The position numbers and the translations under genes are program-made. 64,000 nt of DNA, taken from assembly GCF_004210375.1 (NCBI RefSeq), contig NC_134834.1, positions 161,467,290-161,531,289 on the forward strand. Direction: 5' to 3'. The stretch comes from Tachypleus tridentatus (lineage: Eukaryota; Arthropoda; Merostomata; Xiphosura; Limulidae). Shown piece after piece: positions 1-11,700 of this stretch (the stretch's first letter is position 1; every line of letters begins with the position of its first letter). The notes under the pieces are model-generated. The model had not been told where the DNA came from. It searched no databases and was given only the letters and a program-made list of their open reading frames with translations.

Positions 1-286
1 GTAATATAAATAAAACAAGTCTGAAGAAAGACACATTAAAAACACAATAATGAAAGATACAGCAAAACAACAGCTTTGCAAATAAGCAAAAACTTTGAAG
101 ACTTGCATTTATCACTTTAACTACATGAAATCTTGTAACCAAACACAAAATGTTAGTTTAGTTAAATTTTAATTTCTTACAATTTTATGTTTCATACATT
201 ATTTTCTTATGTAAAACAAACACCTAAACCATCTATTAACAATTCATCATGAAATAACAGATATATAATAAAAAAACAACATTTAC

Positions 287-2590
287 TTGATGAACATGTT
301 CCAGTTCCAACCCTTCATCTTCCAGATTTGCCTCAAAAAGTTGTCTAATGTTTTCATGAGGACCGCTGTCTTTCTCTGATGATGGCTTGTAAACTAACAC
401 AAAGTCAGTTCGACGGTATCCATCGTCAAACAAAGAAGGTTCCTAGTTAATACAATTCCAAAATTTTGTAATTCTAACTAGGTTTTTATTTCATCTAAAC
501 AAAAATCATTATTGGTTTGTCTAAATGTTTTGTTTAGATGAAATAAAACCTAGTTAGAATTACAAATTTTGGAATTGTATTATTGGTTTGTCTAAATGTT
601 CTGTTTCTTGTTCATAACAAAAATAGTTCAATATATACATATACACTTGATCTTTTTTTCATCTATCAAAAGTGAATCTGTATTTATAAAAAAAATATTA
701 ATAGGCTTCTAAAGAGTATATGAACACATTTACTGAAATATCCTAGTGGCAGCTTGTAATTTCTGTACATGTAAAGCTCACAAGTTGCATAAATGAATAA
801 GTATTCTTACCACAGAACATGGGGAAACTTCCCCTAAAGTAACCTCACCCAAGAAAAAATTATTTCCAAATTTAAGGGTTTTATTTCTAAATGATAACTT
901 TTGTAATAAAAAGTAAGGGGCCCTTAAAACAGGGCCATTTTAAACATACTTGTACAAAAGATCTTTAGATATAAAACTAGACAATGTTTATAGACATAGT
1001 GTGTCTTTAGCACATGAATGTTCTGCTCCACAGAATTCACCAAATACAATTCTTCCCCTCAAGAAAATAATTCTGAAAGAAAATTTTCTTTAAATATTAC
1101 AGAATAGTTAATGATTTTGAAAAAAAAGCATTTAATTTCAGTGATTGGTATAAAAAAATTATATCATGTACATTAAACCTGTCATATTAATTCCCTTGAT
1201 AAAAAACCAGACATATTATATACACAAAGGGGCACAGTAAATATTTATATTATTAATAACTATACAAAATATAATCATATCAAAATTACACTAGTGTTCT
1301 ATATATATATATATATATATATGTATATAAAATGCTGGAAAGAATCAAGCCAACTTAAGGTGTATATAAGACACATTTATTCCACCATTCAATACCTCAA
1401 TTATTGAACTACTTAATTCACATGACAGTTGTACATTAAAAACTGTTTGTAAGATTTGATTTTTTTACATACACCATTAGAACTTTAAAATACAAGAAAT
1501 TTGAATATCTGTTGATGTTTTTAAGTAAAAAAGTTAGCAACTATTTTGTAATGATAAAACAGGAGAAGTGCTAATAAACATGCATCATGTAATAAATAAT
1601 AAACAGAATCATAAACTCTTTTTAACTATTGAACAATGTAATAATACCTCTGTGGATTCCTCAATCTGAATATCAATTTCACTTGATATTGATCTGATAT
1701 CTTTAGCACTTTCATTAGTGCTCGACTCAGACTCTGAATCTGACAGAAATAATAATAATTAAAACAATGAAAGAATACACAGAAATGGTAATTTTTAATG
1801 TTGTTCACTGTTGAAATTAAAAAGTAAATTGTACGGAAAATCTGGTTTTCTTATGTCCAAATTTTTCTTACTTTTCAAATGTTAATCCTTAAAATAAATA
1901 AACAAACACTACCTACACTAACCAGTCTTTTATATCTGCCAGGTGACGTTTTCAATGAGATAATGACAAACTATAATTAGTGACCAATCAATCATAAAAT
2001 TGGCTCTAAATTAACTGTTTGTTGAATACAATCTCCTATTAGCTGTAAATCTTTTTAGATATTTTAAAAAACATTCAGTCTCAAAACAATTATAAATGTC
2101 ATTTAACTACAGTGTCTCTTCAAAGATTTGATTTACCATTCGTCACTTGAGTTATACCAGTTTCAGAGAATTTCACCACTCATGATTTAGCCTCGACAGG
2201 GGCAAATTGAGGGGTGAAATTCCCTAAAACTGGTATAATATTTCAACAAGTGATAAATGAAATGAGAGATCTTGTTTCACATTTATTATTTTAAATGCCT
2301 CTGCTAAATAATTCAAAGAATAAATTAAGAACATTAAGCATATTTTATACACATACAAAACATTTTGTGGAACAGACAAAAGCACATTTTTCTTTAGAAA
2401 CAGTTTAAATGATGATATTAAATCAAAATTATTAAATACATACATAAAACGACAAGAAAAACTTATACCATTACAACATGAAAAACATCTTTCTGTTTCA
2501 ATGTTTGTCCTGAAGTATTTATATTCTTATTCGGTACTTACCTGCTAAAATTCTTTGGCCTGTTTCCACATCAGGCTCTTCCCCACTCAT
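287..2590 (-). CDS. Anoctamin (TMEM16 family), exons 1-3, left copy, partial
   Basis: This is the N-terminal part of a TMEM16 protein, a family of calcium-activated chloride channels and phospholipid scramblases. Exon 1 is 2,542-2,590 and starts with ATG (MSGEEPDVETG). Exon 2 is 1,648-1,739 and encodes an acidic Ser-rich stretch. Exon 3 is 287-442 and carries the family's N-terminal dimerisation-domain signature FDDGYRRTDFVLVYK. Splice signals fit: GT donors after each exon and AG acceptors before exons 2 and 3. Phases agree (1, then 0, then 0), so this copy reads without a break to EHVHQ at the end of exon 3. The channel domain would lie left of position 1. It runs head-to-head with the Ig receptor gene at 5,800, with a Tigger remnant between them. 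Which of the anoctamin subtypes it is cannot be told from this part. The right copy at 53,009 has the same exons 1 and 2 but two single-base losses in exon 3. Confidence 0.85.
448..590. repeat. Near-perfect hairpin next to anoctamin exon 3 acceptor (left)
   Basis: Two inverted half-sites of about 52 bases (core AATACAATTCCAAAATTTTG and its complement) flank a loop of about 30 bases. The 5' end of the hairpin, in gene orientation, faces intron 2 and its 3' half ends within about 6 bases of the exon 3 acceptor at 443. It is likely a small foldback element. The counterpart in the right arm is 54,978-55,110. Confidence 0.75.
1301..1324. repeat. (AT)n microsatellite
   Basis: A run of about 12 AT units lies in anoctamin intron 2. 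The right arm at about 54,250 has only a few units, so the tract has changed length since duplication. Confidence 0.85.
2151..2239. repeat. Short inverted repeat, MITE-like (left)
   Basis: Half-sites of about 27 bases beginning TTATACCAGTTT face each other across a loop of about 38 bases, in anoctamin intron 1. The right-arm counterpart is 53,362-53,448. No transposase or clear target-site duplication is visible, so the class is open. Confidence 0.55.
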
Positions 2591-2838
2591 TTTCTTAATA
2601 TTGAACAGCTAATCTAGATAACCAAATGTGACATTTACAGAAACTTGAAAACACACTACACTTGCTAAATATAATCATATATTATTCAACCAAATTACAT
2701 AGTTATTTGAGAATTATTTGATGTTTTAAAGACACGAAACTAGCACTGTAGATGACAAATATTATCCAGCTATTGAATCAATATCAACATGTACGATCAC
2801 AGATTGCAACAATGATTTGCTTTTAACTTTATAAAACC

Positions 2839-4160
2839 ATGTCAACTATCTTTACATAAAAAGCACTTAACGCTCGTCTGGCATTAATGCAGTGCTCTAT
2901 GTCTGGATCATGATTCATAATTAAGTCTGAAGCAGTTTCCATTGCTATAAACATTTTGTGAAGTTTATGTAAGGGAAATTATTTTTCCCGCTCTTCACTG
3001 GCACCTTCGTTACACTCTGGACTTTTTTTCTTCCTGATGTGCCCGATCTTGGTATAAATTAAGGACCGTATCATTATCGAGAGCTTGAGAATGTGTGTAA
3101 GTACACTCTCGAATATTAGCCACTTCCAAAGACTCAAATCCAAGACTGTGTCCAATTTTGACGACGTCTTCAGAAACATCCCTAATTTAGGACTTAAAGC
3201 CGCAGGAATCGCTTGCACAATTAGGCAGAACGTGCTTCCATATTGCTCTCATGTTACTCTCGATTGCACTTCTGATGATGTAATTTTTCCAGAATTTAGT
3301 CGAAGATAGTGCAGCTTCTGTAGTTGTAGTCTTTATTGCTTGAGAAAAAGTTCGCTTCAAATAATAAGCTTTAAACGTCACAATGACAATATGATTCATT
3401 AATTGCAGTAGAAATTTTCATTAAAGTCACAAAGTCCCGTTGGATGGCTTTAAAGTCCAGGTTGTTTTCTTTTGCAGTAATGTTCAACTGCAGGACAAAA
3501 ATAACTTTTTAACCAGTCTTGAAACAAAGGTTTCGTGACCCATTTTTTTTTATTTGTTCGCCAACCAACTGGGAGAGTCTTCTTTGCACAGCTGATAAAT
3601 GTTCGGGAGGTCTCTGCACGATACACAAGCATAGATTTTAATTTAAAGTCGCCAGATCCATCTCTTCCTAACAAGTGTCAAACGATCTTTTAGCGCTTGT
3701 AACGTGGCTGAGTTTTTTTCATTTTCTGATAGGAAAGTTCTAGAAGGCATATTTTTCCCAAAATAAACCCGTTTCATCAACATTAATATTTGGTTATCTT
3801 TGTACCGTACTTTTTAATAATTTCTATAAATTCATTAGGAAATTTTTCAGCAGCATCTTTGTCTACACTTGAACTTTCGCCTGCAATACGAATATTATGC
3901 ATACCAGAGTGTTTTCTTTGGCTCGGTATCATCACACATTCTTTTTCTCACGCATAATAAAAGGATCTCTGTAAAAAGTATATACCCCCCCTTAACATGA
4001 AAAAACTGAACTGTCGCTGACAGCAAGTGATGCTCAGATTTATACTGTACAGCATATAAATGTGCATGCGCATTGTATAGGCTTCCAGAAAGATCTAGAA
4101 TAAGCGAATGACACAAATTTGTAGACATCTTTTTAGAAATATTTATTAAAATGTCAACCA
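2839..4160 (-). mobile_element. Tigger (pogo, Tc1/mariner superfamily) transposase remnant, left copy
   Basis: On the minus strand, pieces of a DDE_1 transposase appear in order: a DETGLFW-type motif near 3,770, KDRLTL, SGDFKLKSMLVY, WRTNKKKWVTKPLFQDW and YFCPAVEHYCKRK (3,450-3,720), then FKAYYLKRTFSQAI (near 3,350) and a C-terminal stretch with MNHDPDIEHCINARRALSAFY (to about 2,839). The order and spacing match Tigger/TIGD proteins. The frame is interrupted several times, and a block of about 36 bases with the LLPPNTS motif, present in the right copy, is missing here near 3,412. No CENP-B-type HTH or terminal inverted repeats are recognised. It sits between the two divergent host genes and predates the duplication. 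Inactive. Confidence 0.88.
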
Positions 4161-4161
4161 T

Positions 4162-4507
4162 AATAAAAAGGGCCCAAAGACTTATACGTGAAGTCCCACT
4201 ATAGTGAATCCCATACTGTTAAGCTGCACTGTGGACCTCCATTAATATCCAAGAACACACTTCAAAGACAAAGAGAAATATGTCACAAGATATTTATGAA
4301 ATTGAACATTTATAGAAATATAAATCTACGTTTCAAAAATCGAAGTGTCACAGTAACAAAAATTACATTTAGCAAAGAATTTCATTCATGTACTACCTTG
4401 TAATTGATTTACACGTTAATTTTGCATGCTATTCTTCAGTTTAACTGAGAAATGAACAACTTAAAAATCTAGAAGTAAGTATATTTTAACGTCAACAAAG
4501 AGATAGG
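4162..4507. other. Left-arm-only stretch without a recognised gene
   Basis: This belongs to the roughly 986 bp (4,062-5,047) that the right arm lacks. An open frame at 4,188-4,403 is present, but it has no recognisable motif and no partner in the other arm. Confidence 0.4.
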
Positions 4508-4742
4508 TTTGTTTGTTTTTGAATCTCGCGTAAAGCTACACGAGAACTATCTGTGATATCCGTCCCTAATTTAGCAATGTAAAACTAAAGGGCTGGCAGC
4601 TATTCATCACCACTTACCGCCAACTTTTGGGTTACTCTTTCACCAATGAATAGTAGGATCGACCGTCACATTATAACGGGAATTTGAAGCCGCGACTTTC
4701 GTATGATGAGTTAAGTATTTTAACCACTTGGCCATGCTGGGA
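4508..4742 (-). mobile_element. tRNA-derived SINE, family 1
   Basis: Read on the minus strand it has a tRNA-like head ending at 4,742 (ATGGCCAAGTGGTTAAAATA), a body with a TGACGGTC motif and GGCGGTAAGTGGTGATGA, and a 3' tail related to TTTGTGCGAAATTCAAAAAC. Present only in the left arm. Confidence 0.8.
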
Positions 4743-4920
4743 CTAAGGGAAAGTAGCATTTGCAATTTACATAATAGTTATTATAAATCTTAGGCCTATT
4801 TGATCCAGGGTATTAACTTTATTGTTACAGCACAACAAAACTATGATAGTATTTTGCCTGGCAACCATGAACAGGGTAATGAACATATTACCGTTTTTAG
4901 GACGAAAGATCTATTGAAAT

Positions 4921-5203
4921 CTTGGCCCGGCATGGCCAAGTGTGTTAAGGCGTTCGACTTGTAACCCGAGGGTCGCTGGTTTGAATCCCAGTCGCACCAG
5001 ACATGCTCGCCCTCCCAGCCGTGGGGCGTTATAATGTGACGGTCAATCCACTATTTGTTGGTAAAAGAGTAGCCCAAGGGTTGGCGGTGGGTGGTGACGA
5101 CAAGCTGCCTTCCCTCTAGTCTTACACTGCTAAATTAGAGACGACTAGCACAAATATCGCACTAGCTTTGTGCGAAATTCAAAAACAAACTATTGAAATC
5201 TTA
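4921..5203 (+). mobile_element. tRNA-derived SINE, family 1, nearly complete
   Basis: It begins GGCCCGGCATGGCCAAGTGT, with an A box-like GGCCAAGTG..TTAAGGCG, a B box-like GGTTTGAATCC, the shared body (TGACGGTCAATC, GGCGGTGGGTGGTGACGA, CTAGTCTTACACTGCTAAAT) and the tail GCGAAATTCAAAAACAAACT. The right arm keeps only the second half (51,358-51,498) because its deletion ends inside this element. Confidence 0.88.
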
Positions 5204-5799
5204 TTAGTTTTAATAACAGAATATTTGATATAGCTAATTGTAGTTATTAATCCCTATATAGCACCATGGAATGCAGTATTTGTCACATAAGTTATATATG
5301 TGAATATTCTTTAACTGATTTTTTAAAATTTAAATATGGTTACAATGTTTATACATTTATAACTACTCAATTATAATTTATATGTATCATGAGACATCTG
5401 TTAGCAGTCTTATTGTGGTTGAAATCATAAATACCGACAAGACTTGTATTGTCAAAAGAAATTGCAAAGCAAAACTTCGTATAAATTTTATTTGCTTCAA
5501 CTAAATTTCAAGTTGAAATCTCAGGAAAGTGTTGTTATTGTTTGTTAAATCTAAATTACTTGAGTTGGTACTGCATAACATAAACATGATTATAATATCT
5601 CAGTTCAACCAATAACAGAAAACAATAAACTTTGCAATCAGCAATCATAATTGTTAGTAAAATTTTTCCACCAAACGATATTACTTGAGTTCATGACGTC
5701 ATTCAAACAAGAATACTTTGTAAGCATAGTAACACTGATATTTCACTTAGAAACAATACAGAAAGTGACTTACAAAGCGTACAGTGCAGAGAGATTTCA
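5204..5799. other. Upstream region of the left Ig receptor gene
   Basis: AT-rich sequence without a recognised gene, conserved in the right arm at 50,744-51,350. It should hold the receptor promoter, but I see no convincing TATA box or initiator. Confidence 0.4.
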
Positions 5800-8700
5800 A
5801 TGGCTAATTACACTCAATTATTTTATATTTTCGGTAGTTTCCTGCTTGTTTCAGGTTTTAAATTCGTCTACGAAACTGAACGTGGTTCTACTCTTACATT
5901 AATATGTTCAAACCAAGCTTATAAAAGAGGGAGAAAAGAAATAGTTATTTGGTACTCAAATCGCAATGAACTAGTTATTAATAATGAGAGAACGCAAATA
6001 AAATACGGTGGCAAATTAGTGCTAACCGACGTGGAATTTGAAGACGCGGGAATTTACACATGCAAAAATCGTGAAGGTGATTACAAACATGATGTCAGAG
6101 GTAAATTCAAAGTTTTTTTTGTAGACCATATTTTTATTTATTAAACGATAGTAATTTAACAGAAATAACATCTAAATCTGAATCGTCCATCTTGCTTTTA
6201 AATTTCTTTCAGCCATAACCTTTTCGTTTGATATTTCACCATGTGTATTGATTATAAAAATAATTGCCTGTGTATATGTAAGATTACACTATGTAACAAA
6301 ATTTTTTACTTTTTCTTGTTCTTGGGGACAAAATGTTATTTCCTAATTGCTTATGCCTAAAGTAAATGGTAAAGGCCTATTGTCTTCAAACTTTGCTTTT
6401 GTGACTTGGGAGCGTGTACAACGAAAACATGATGGGGGGAATATATTTGGGGGCTGATACTTGAAAGGGATTTATATATTTCAGTCACAAATCTCGAAAA
6501 AGTACTTCTAAACATCTTTGTATAACTTTAGTATAAATACATGTAAATCTTGATTCATATGTTGTTTTATTCAGACATTATGTAAATACGCCCGTTTCTA
6601 CACGTGTATTGACTACAAAATTATTTATATTGCCCATGTATACATAAGATTATGATGACAATAGTATCACTTTTAACTTAATTATTTCACAATAAAAATT
6701 TCATATTATGTGTTACTTATTTGTAAACAACCAAGCGGAATGTTCATGCGAAGAAAAAAGAAAATTAATTCTGTCATTAATTATCGTTTGTAAAGCATTT
6801 GAAATTAGTTTAATTGTCATTAAAAATTCGATAACCAATATTTTATCAATCTTACTATATGTTTGTGATATTTATTTGTATTCATTGGTTAGAGCTATGG
6901 AATTCCCTGATTTTTCTCTTACAGAGCTTGGTAGTTAACGAAGCTAAAAGTAAACAAGATACTCTCTGACAAATCAACCTTAGGAATTCAAAGATTTGGT
7001 TAAAATTTTGTAACTGTAAAGATATCCGACTGATCACTACACTTTCAATCTATTTAAAGTTTCTCTATAGTAGTTTCAAACTGTTAATACCACCGCCGTT
7101 CGATTCTCTTTCTTTTTTTTGCTAGCTAAGCTCTGCCCCCCACTAGTACAGAGGTAAGTCTACGGATTTACAACGCTAAAATCACAGGTTCGAATTCCTT
7201 CGGTGAGCTCAGCAGATAGCCCGACGTGGCTTTGCTAAAAGAAGTTTGTTTTTTGAAATTCGCACAAAGCTACTCGAGGGCTATCTGTGCTAGCCGTCCC
7301 TAATTTAGCAGTGTAAGACTAGAGGGAAGGCAGCTAGTCATCACCACCCACCGCCAATTCTTGGGCTACCAACGAATAGTGGGATTGACCGTCACATTAT
7401 AACGCCCCACGGTTGAAAAGACGAGCATGCTGGCCCTACTAAAGGAAAAAAAACACACAAACATAAACAACTTAGCTCTACATTTATTTTTACGTATACA
7501 AATTAAATATTTTCGTTCTTACCGTGAACGGATGTTTCTTTAATAGTAAAAAGTTTTGATGGAGAGTGCAGATGTTAGTGAATCCTAATAATTATGTTTA
7601 ATGCCACATTTGCTCGCAAATATTTCTGCCTCATTTTTCTCAATTTGCTCATTACTGATTTTAAGTCAGTGGTGTGCGAAAATCTCGTTTTAGATGATTA
7701 CTTTAATGCTAGAACCCGTTAGTAGGTCTCATTTATAGCGATCAAAAATATTTTTTCTTTATGCGTTGTAAAATATGTACAGGATGGGTAGAAAATGTTT
7801 AAGTTGGCGAAGCAATGATATTACACGATGATTTAATGTTTAAACTGGAATAAATGTGACTGAATAATTTCTTTGGTTAAAGGAATTTTAATTGAACTTC
7901 ATTTATTAAAACTGGTGTTTTATTTTAAATTGATTCTCTTTTTCTTGCAGTTCAATATTTTCAAATGACTCGCAAATACGTTGTTTTTCATATTCTTTAT
8001 GAATAGATTTAAATCCAAGTCGTATAAGTATGTCTTTAGTTTAAGTAGAGTGCATATTTACAGAGAAAAATAGAAACAAAAACTCACAGCTTTAAAATGT
8101 GTAATATAATCTATTGTACCATTTAATCATTAATTAAAAAACGTTACGATTATAGTCTTATAATCGAACTGATAAGCAACCAGTTTTGGACTGACAACAG
8201 ATAAAATCAGTTAACACTTAACATTAAATAACTATGTTCATGGAGTTATTCTTTTAATGAAATAGTCTCCCGATGGAACAGCGGTAAGTCTATGGATTTA
8301 CAACGCTAAGATCAGGAGTTCGATTGCCCTCTAACAACTCAGCTCTTGTTTTATATATTTCATTTTGTTTTTTTTTCTGATTTGTATTGGTATATTAGTG
8401 ATACTTACCAATGATCTGAATACTTTTCCAATCATGGTTTTCAGTTGGTTGAGTCAAATAATTCATATTATTCGTTTGTTCACCTAAAGAGTAAATAATT
8501 TCTTTATGGATTTGTCTCTACTGATCAAAGTGTTGTTACTGCACCGGATAGGAATTTTAAAATACTCTCATCTACGTTAATTAAACTGTGTTTTTATCGA
8601 TTTCGTTCATAAAATGATACGTTATATTTTATATCATTTAATTATAATGAAAATTGAACTGTCTTATTTTCATATGATAGTTTTTAACAACCTTCGTGTA

Positions 8701-11700
8701 ATTTCCTATTAATACTATCTGCATTACTCTTAGTACTCTCAGAATATTTTGTAAATTATAAAATATTGTAAATTAAAAGTATCATCTTCAAATTATAATA
8801 CATCGAACAAGATTTACTGAAGTTTATTAATATAGATATAAAAGTGTTTCTTTATGTTGATTTAACGTGTGTTTGTTCTTGTATTACAAGAAATTATTTG
8901 GTTTATCGTCTAATGATGTTGGATCCTCTGTTTCGCATTTAAATGTTACCTATAGTATATTTATTTGAGTTGCAGTGTTAAATTAAAAAACGCGAGATTC
9001 TATTTTTTGTGTTTTTGGCTTGTTTCTCCGACGTAAAATACGTGGAAGTTGCCATAAAATATTTTATAAATGACATTAGTATTGTATTTCCTTTCTTTTC
9101 TTAATAAGTATCAAGTATTTTGTTTATTGTATTTAGGGTTATTGGCTGGGTGAGTATCGTGTTGCTGACTGAGGTTTCTCTGTGTCACCGTTATCTCAAA
9201 TCTCCTTCCTAATCGCTTTATAACCTAGAAACATCGAATTATATATGAATTCTGTAATAAAAAGTTTTAAATTACCCATTGTAGAATGTCTGCAATATTT
9301 ATTAGCTTCAAGTGGGTTCCTCAGAAATATAAATGCATAAAACAGATTATTACAACATTGTTAAAAGTACTTACAAGGAATTATTACTTTAGAGATAACA
9401 TGAAATCAGTTTTCTTAATTTTAATGAGAGGAAATGTCGATGTTGAAGTGTGGTATGAATAAGTATTGGTAAACATATCCACATATAATTACTTTAAATG
9501 TTACCATCAATACTACACTCTTTGTTCGTCCATATACTGATCCATCTAATCAGGACTCCAGTAAGGGGTGATATTGCCCAACTCCAAGGTGCTAAGTGGG
9601 TCGGCAGATTATTTGAAGATGTTGATATTGACAGCTATAATATACTTATGAAAGATGCATCACATTCCATCAGTTGATGTTAAAGATGCCCTGAAAAGAG
9701 CTATTTCAGGGCAGTGATAAAGACGAACCCGTAATCTTATCGGTACTCCTGAAATAAACATGCAGTATTAGTCAGAGTCTGCCACTAATGTTCACAGCAA
9801 TAATACTTTATAGTTTATAGGGATTAGTAAGCCATGCCAAAACAGTTTTGAATATGCAACCTGGCATATAATGTGACTCAATCTGATATAAAGTCACGAT
9901 AGAACAGAATTTATCAGAACAACTTTGTGACATTGCTTAACATTTCGTAAATGGTGTGATGTAATCGAAAATTGGTTACTTTTGGGAAAGGTTTGTAACA
10001 GACCTTTCCAATGTAAATTTTTATATACCCATATATGAAAATATATTCAAATGAGAATTTAAATTTTTCGAAACAAAGATATTTATTGTATTTAAGAGCA
10101 TCGAAAAAATAATTTTGGTTCATAAAACAATTTATGAACAATTCATAAAAGACGTGCAACAAGTCGTACGAACACAAATGTCAGGATAAAACGCTGAAGT
10201 GTCCCAGGCGACAGTACGTAAAAAATATCTCAGTCTTCTAACCGCTGAGTAATTAGATAGATATGCATGTTATTGTACACACACACACTTACCAGTCACG
10301 TCACTGATGTAGTAATTATAGATTTCTATGTGGTCAGAGACCAGATGGATTATGGTAAACCTGTAGAGAGAAGTGATGAGGCTCCAAAGTTATTTTGATA
10401 TAATGAACTCAACTTGTGGATGTTGAAGCAAAATCTTGTGAACTGTAAAGACACAAATTATATCTACGAAGTTTTTTAGAACGTATTTTGAATAAACAAT
10501 ACTTTAAATTTACAGTGAAAGGTGTTAGATCGCAATATTATTTATCTTGATAAATCCACAAAAAAATTAAGTATTTGCTTTTGTATTAACTTCAAATGAA
10601 AAATTTTCTCGGAATGCATTTCATGCAACTTCTGCATTATAAGGATATTATTTGATATTTTGTTGTTTGCAAGACACAATCATATACTGATACATTTTAC
10701 CAACGTAATATTCCCAAAAGAACCTGTATTTACAATACTGATATTAACATAAACAGTGACAACAGTTTAACGTTTAACTGTGACAAATAAGAATTTTACA
10801 AGGGAAACACCAACAGCAATCAAATATACCAATAAAAAAAAATCGTGTGTAATTTCATAAACTTCCAAGTTTGTGTGATTAGTTTCATAAGTTAACTCCA
10901 TTAGGAAGTACATAAAGAAACAAAAGTCTACTGTTAAGAAACTGTTTTGACACGTTTTATTTTTCTTATGAAAAGTAACATTAATGTTGTTATTTTACAG
11001 AGTGAGTCATACTTAATATTATAACTAGTGCGTCGTGCTCATTGTGAAAAACCTTAAAATTCCAACGGTGACACAAAACGTGCTAACAAAAATATTAACT
11101 CTCTGTTGTTTTCCCCAGTGTATGTTCCAGCCGAGAATCTCAACTGTACTCGGGGATACCGAAGAGATGCTGACAGGTGTTGTAAGTATACATGACACTC
11201 AATTACTTTAAACTGTTCACATTAAACACAAATAGATGAAAGACTTTTAAAAAATATGGAATTTTAGTTAAACAAATACGTTTTTTGACACTAAAGACGT
11301 TGTTAGAACAATAAAAATTAACACTGGGTAAATAAATGTTTAGCTATGTACTTTTAACGCTTTTAGATCCATGTCCTCCTGGACACTATGATAACGGATC
11401 CCAAACTCACTGCCTGCCGTGTCCAGGAGGGACTTACATGACATCTTTTGCTGCTGACGCCTGTGTAGCTTGTCCTGAAGACGAAATTACTGATGAAGAA
11501 GGAGCTGATAATAAAGATCTTTGTAGAAGTAATGGAACAAAAGGGTTTTAAAGTTTTCTTTTATTGTTTCCTTAACATTTTAAAAATGTTTATTTTTGTT
11601 CATGCAGATTGTTATAATACGATACTTCTTCATAACTTTCATGGTTTTTAATGCATTAAAAAGCTTTGCTTTAACTGGGAAATGCTATTATTCGTTTTTA

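Noticed and set aside
4188-4403. 71-codon frame in the left-only block
   Set aside because: No motif, no splice context and absent from the other arm.
4921-4995. tRNA gene-like head with A and B boxes
   Set aside because: It is followed by a shared SINE body and tail and recurs many times in the window with the same body, so it is a SINE head, not a tRNA gene.
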